From Ensifer adhaerens (GTDB lineage: Bacteria; Pseudomonadota; Alphaproteobacteria; Rhizobiales; Rhizobiaceae), in assembly GCF_020035535.1 (NCBI RefSeq), contig NZ_CP083349.1, forward strand, positions 2,852,001 to 2,916,000: a stretch of DNA of 64,000 nt, read 5' to 3'. A program made the translations under genes and the position numbers. The notes beneath the pieces are model-generated. The model saw only the letters and a program-made list of their open reading frames with translations, had not been told where the DNA came from and did not search any database. Of this stretch, positions 62,522-64,000 are shown piece after piece (the first letter of the stretch is position 1; every line of letters starts with the position of its first letter).

Positions 62522-63583
62522 TTACTTGGCCGCGTCGAGCACGGATTGCGGCGCATCGCGGTTGAGAGACTGCTTCCAGCCTTCGGCTACGTTTTCCTTG
62601 GTGACGGTCAGCGCCGGAGCAACGACGAAGGCCGGGGTCTGTTGACCGAGCAGCGACTTCAGGCCGGCAGCAGCCATAGCGCGTCCAAGCTCATAGGCCT
62701 TGTCGGCGACCAGTGCCGTGACATTGCCGCCCTTGACCATGTCGAGCGCAACCGGTTCGGCGAGATCGAGCGTGACGATCTTGGTCTTGGTATTGCCGCT
62801 GGAGCGAAGCGCGGAAAGCACGCCGTCGGCAGGCTCGGCCCAGGTTACATAGATGCCATCGAGATCGGGGTTCTGAAGCAGCATGGCGCTCGCCAGTTCC
62901 TCCGCACGTGCCGGGTCGGAGATGCCCTGTTCGGCAACGATCTTGATATCCGGATAGTCCTTTTCGATCGTCGACTTGAAGGCCTTGTCGCGCTGGTTGG
63001 TCACATAGTAGCTGGCATCGTGGAAGATGTAGCCGACCTTGCCCTTGTTGCCGATCGCCTTGGCCAGCGCGTCGGCCGCCTGCTTGCCCATCTGGTAGAG
63101 ATCGTCGGTGACGATCGAAGCATAATCGGCGCCCTGCTTGTAGCCGCTCGGCAGGTTGGAGAGGAACACCAGCTTGCTGCCATCGGTCACCGCCTGGCGG
63201 AATGCCTCGGCCGAGGTCACCGGATCGAGCGGCAGTGCCAGGATGACATTGGGCTTGGCGGCAAGTGCTGTTTCGATGTCGCTGCGTTGGCGCGCCGCAT
63301 CGAAACCGGCATCCGTCGTTACTGCGATCTCCACGCCGGCACGGGCGAATTCATCCTTGGCGCCGGCCGAAACGGCATTGGTGAAGTCCGACGAGGTGTG
63401 CCACAGCAGCGCCGCCTTGTAACCTTTGCCCTTGAGCGCGCCGATATCGGCGTCGGTCAGGGCGACATCGGCACTCGGCGTTGCGCTCTCACCGGACGGA
63501 CCGACCGTCTGGGCGGAAGCGGCGCCTGCGGCAAGTACGAAACCGCTGACAAGTGCAGCAGCCATCAATTTCTTCAAAAGCAT
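62522..63583 (-). CDS. Periplasmic sugar-type binding protein, first of two paralogues
   Basis: 353-residue receptor with signal peptide MLLKKLMAAALVSGFVLAAGAASA. Like its neighbour it has a short Gly/Pro-rich start (VGPSGESATPS) before the fold, then AALLWHTSSDFTNAVSAGAKDEF and SNLPSGYKQGADYAS. It is clearly a tandem duplicate of the next gene, separated by 58 bp. The ligand is unknown; the M20 peptidase upstream and racemase downstream favour an amino-acid derivative. Confidence 0.9.
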   Translation of the reverse strand: MLLKKLMAAALVSGFVLAAGAASAQTVGPSGESATPSADVALTDADIGALKGKGYKAALLWHTSSDFTNAVSAGAKDEFARAGVEIAVTTDAGFDAARQRSDIETALAAKPNVILALPLDPVTSAEAFRQAVTDGSKLVFLSNLPSGYKQGADYASIVTDDLYQMGKQAADALAKAIGNKGKVGYIFHDASYYVTNQRDKAFKSTIEKDYPDIKIVAEQGISDPARAEELASAMLLQNPDLDGIYVTWAEPADGVLSALRSSGNTKTKIVTLDLAEPVALDMVKGGNVTALVADKAYELGRAMAAAGLKSLLGQQTPAFVVAPALTVTKENVAEGWKQSLNRDAPQSVLDAAK

Positions 63584-63609
63584 TGTCTCTCTCCCTCTTG
63601 TTCAACAGT

Positions 63610-64000
63610 TCAGTCCACGACGCCGCAATAGCGCGCCATGAAGGCAGCAAAGCCGACGACACCGGCGAGGTATTCCTCCACCTCGACCCGTTCTTCGTAG
63701 GTATGGCAGTTGCGGATATCGCCAGGCGCGCAGTAGACGGCAGGTATGCCTAGGCGATTGACGAAAAACGGCGTCTCCGACCAGAAGGGCGCACCTTCGA
63801 TCACGCCGCGCCCGACCATGGCTTCGGCCATGGCAGTGGACAAAGCGCCGACTTCCGCCGCGGTCTCGTCGATCTCGGCCGCCGTGCCACCGAGCTGATG
63901 GTCACGGCCGGCCGGATAGGAAAACTCGACGGCAATCTCAGGGTCGGTGATCGCTGAGCGAACGGCCGCTTCGATCTCGGCCGCCGCCTTGTCCAGAGAT
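63610..64000 (-). CDS. M20-family peptidase/deacylase, C-terminal part
   Basis: The frame is open to the right edge of the window, so the N-terminus is missing. The visible 129 residues include HQLGGTAAEIDE, GAPFWSETPFFVNRLGIPAVYC and PGDIRNCHTYEERVEVEEYLAGVVGFAAFM, which match the C-terminal end of ArgE/DapE-type M20 enzymes, with the final metal-binding His in the CHTYEE segment. It precedes the two receptor genes by 26 bp and is probably the first visible gene of the operon. It likely releases an amino acid from an N-acyl or N-carbamoyl precursor. Confidence 0.85.
   Translation of the reverse strand, partial: SLDKAAAEIEAAVRSAITDPEIAVEFSYPAGRDHQLGGTAAEIDETAAEVGALSTAMAEAMVGRGVIEGAPFWSETPFFVNRLGIPAVYCAPGDIRNCHTYEERVEVEEYLAGVVGFAAFMARYCGVVD

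Overview
The window looks like a chromosomal or chromid segment of a Rhizobiales alphaproteobacterium, most likely Sinorhizobium/Ensifer or a close relative. The reasons are the high GC content, dense ABC-transporter and amino-acid/polyamine catabolic operons, a coxMNOP-type alternative cytochrome oxidase, heterotetrameric sarcosine oxidase genes, and RIME1-like palindromic intergenic repeats typical of rhizobia. No rRNA, tRNA, CRISPR array, insertion sequence or prophage was seen. This is metabolic genome with local decay, not a mobile island.

Layout. 0-6 kb: the tail of an OhrR-like MarR regulator, then a complete branched-chain amino acid (HAAT) ABC operon livH-livM-livG-livF-DUF6867-livK on the minus strand, with a clear terminator. 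6.3-14.1 kb: a one-carbon/N-methylglycine block, soxB-soxD-soxA-soxG (heterotetrameric sarcosine oxidase) followed by a dimethylglycine/sarcosine dehydrogenase-type flavoprotein. 14.3-18 kb: cysQ, a single-domain response regulator, dps, a Crp/Fnr regulator and an SDR. 18.2-21.6 kb: a probable quinone/electrophile detoxification group with a VOC dioxygenase-alpha/beta hydrolase fusion, an NADPH-dependent FMN reductase and a second VOC dioxygenase.

21.7-43.8 kb: a long region whose genes fit uptake and breakdown of polyamines and guanidino compounds. It holds a nitrilase-family amidase with a polyamine-type ABC transporter, an amino-acid ABC transporter lacking its own ATPase, an agmatinase/ureohydrolase divergent from a LysR regulator, an aminotransferase, a DMT exporter, an aldehyde dehydrogenase and an MBL hydrolase. 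It continues with a second polyamine-type ABC operon broken by an internal deletion, TetR, a small NTF2-like protein, a transglutaminase-like protein lacking the usual catalytic Cys, and puuA-puuB divergent from a GntR regulator. In the inferred scheme, PuuA/PuuB glutamylate and oxidise putrescine, the aldehyde dehydrogenase removes the aldehyde, and the agmatinase supplies putrescine from agmatine.

45-52.7 kb: an M24 peptidase, a small secreted protein, then a GntR-controlled unit with a Cys/Met-metabolism PLP lyase translationally coupled to its regulator and a sugar-type (CUT1) ABC transporter. 53-58.2 kb: a cytochrome c and the coxM-N-O-P-subunit IV oxidase operon. 58.3-64 kb (minus strand): an M20 peptidase (cut by the window edge), two paralogous periplasmic binding proteins, a ribose-type permease, an alanine-racemase-like PLP enzyme and a single-domain sugar-type ATPase. 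This transporter appears dedicated to an amino-acid derivative rather than a sugar.

The most notable observations are the deletion junction at about 36.26 kb joining a permease start to the tail of an ATPase gene; the duplicated-receptor/racemase/M20 transport operon; candidate operators next to the FCD-type GntR genes; the Cys-to-Ser transglutaminase-like protein; a 49-residue membrane protein gene; and three RIME1-like copies.
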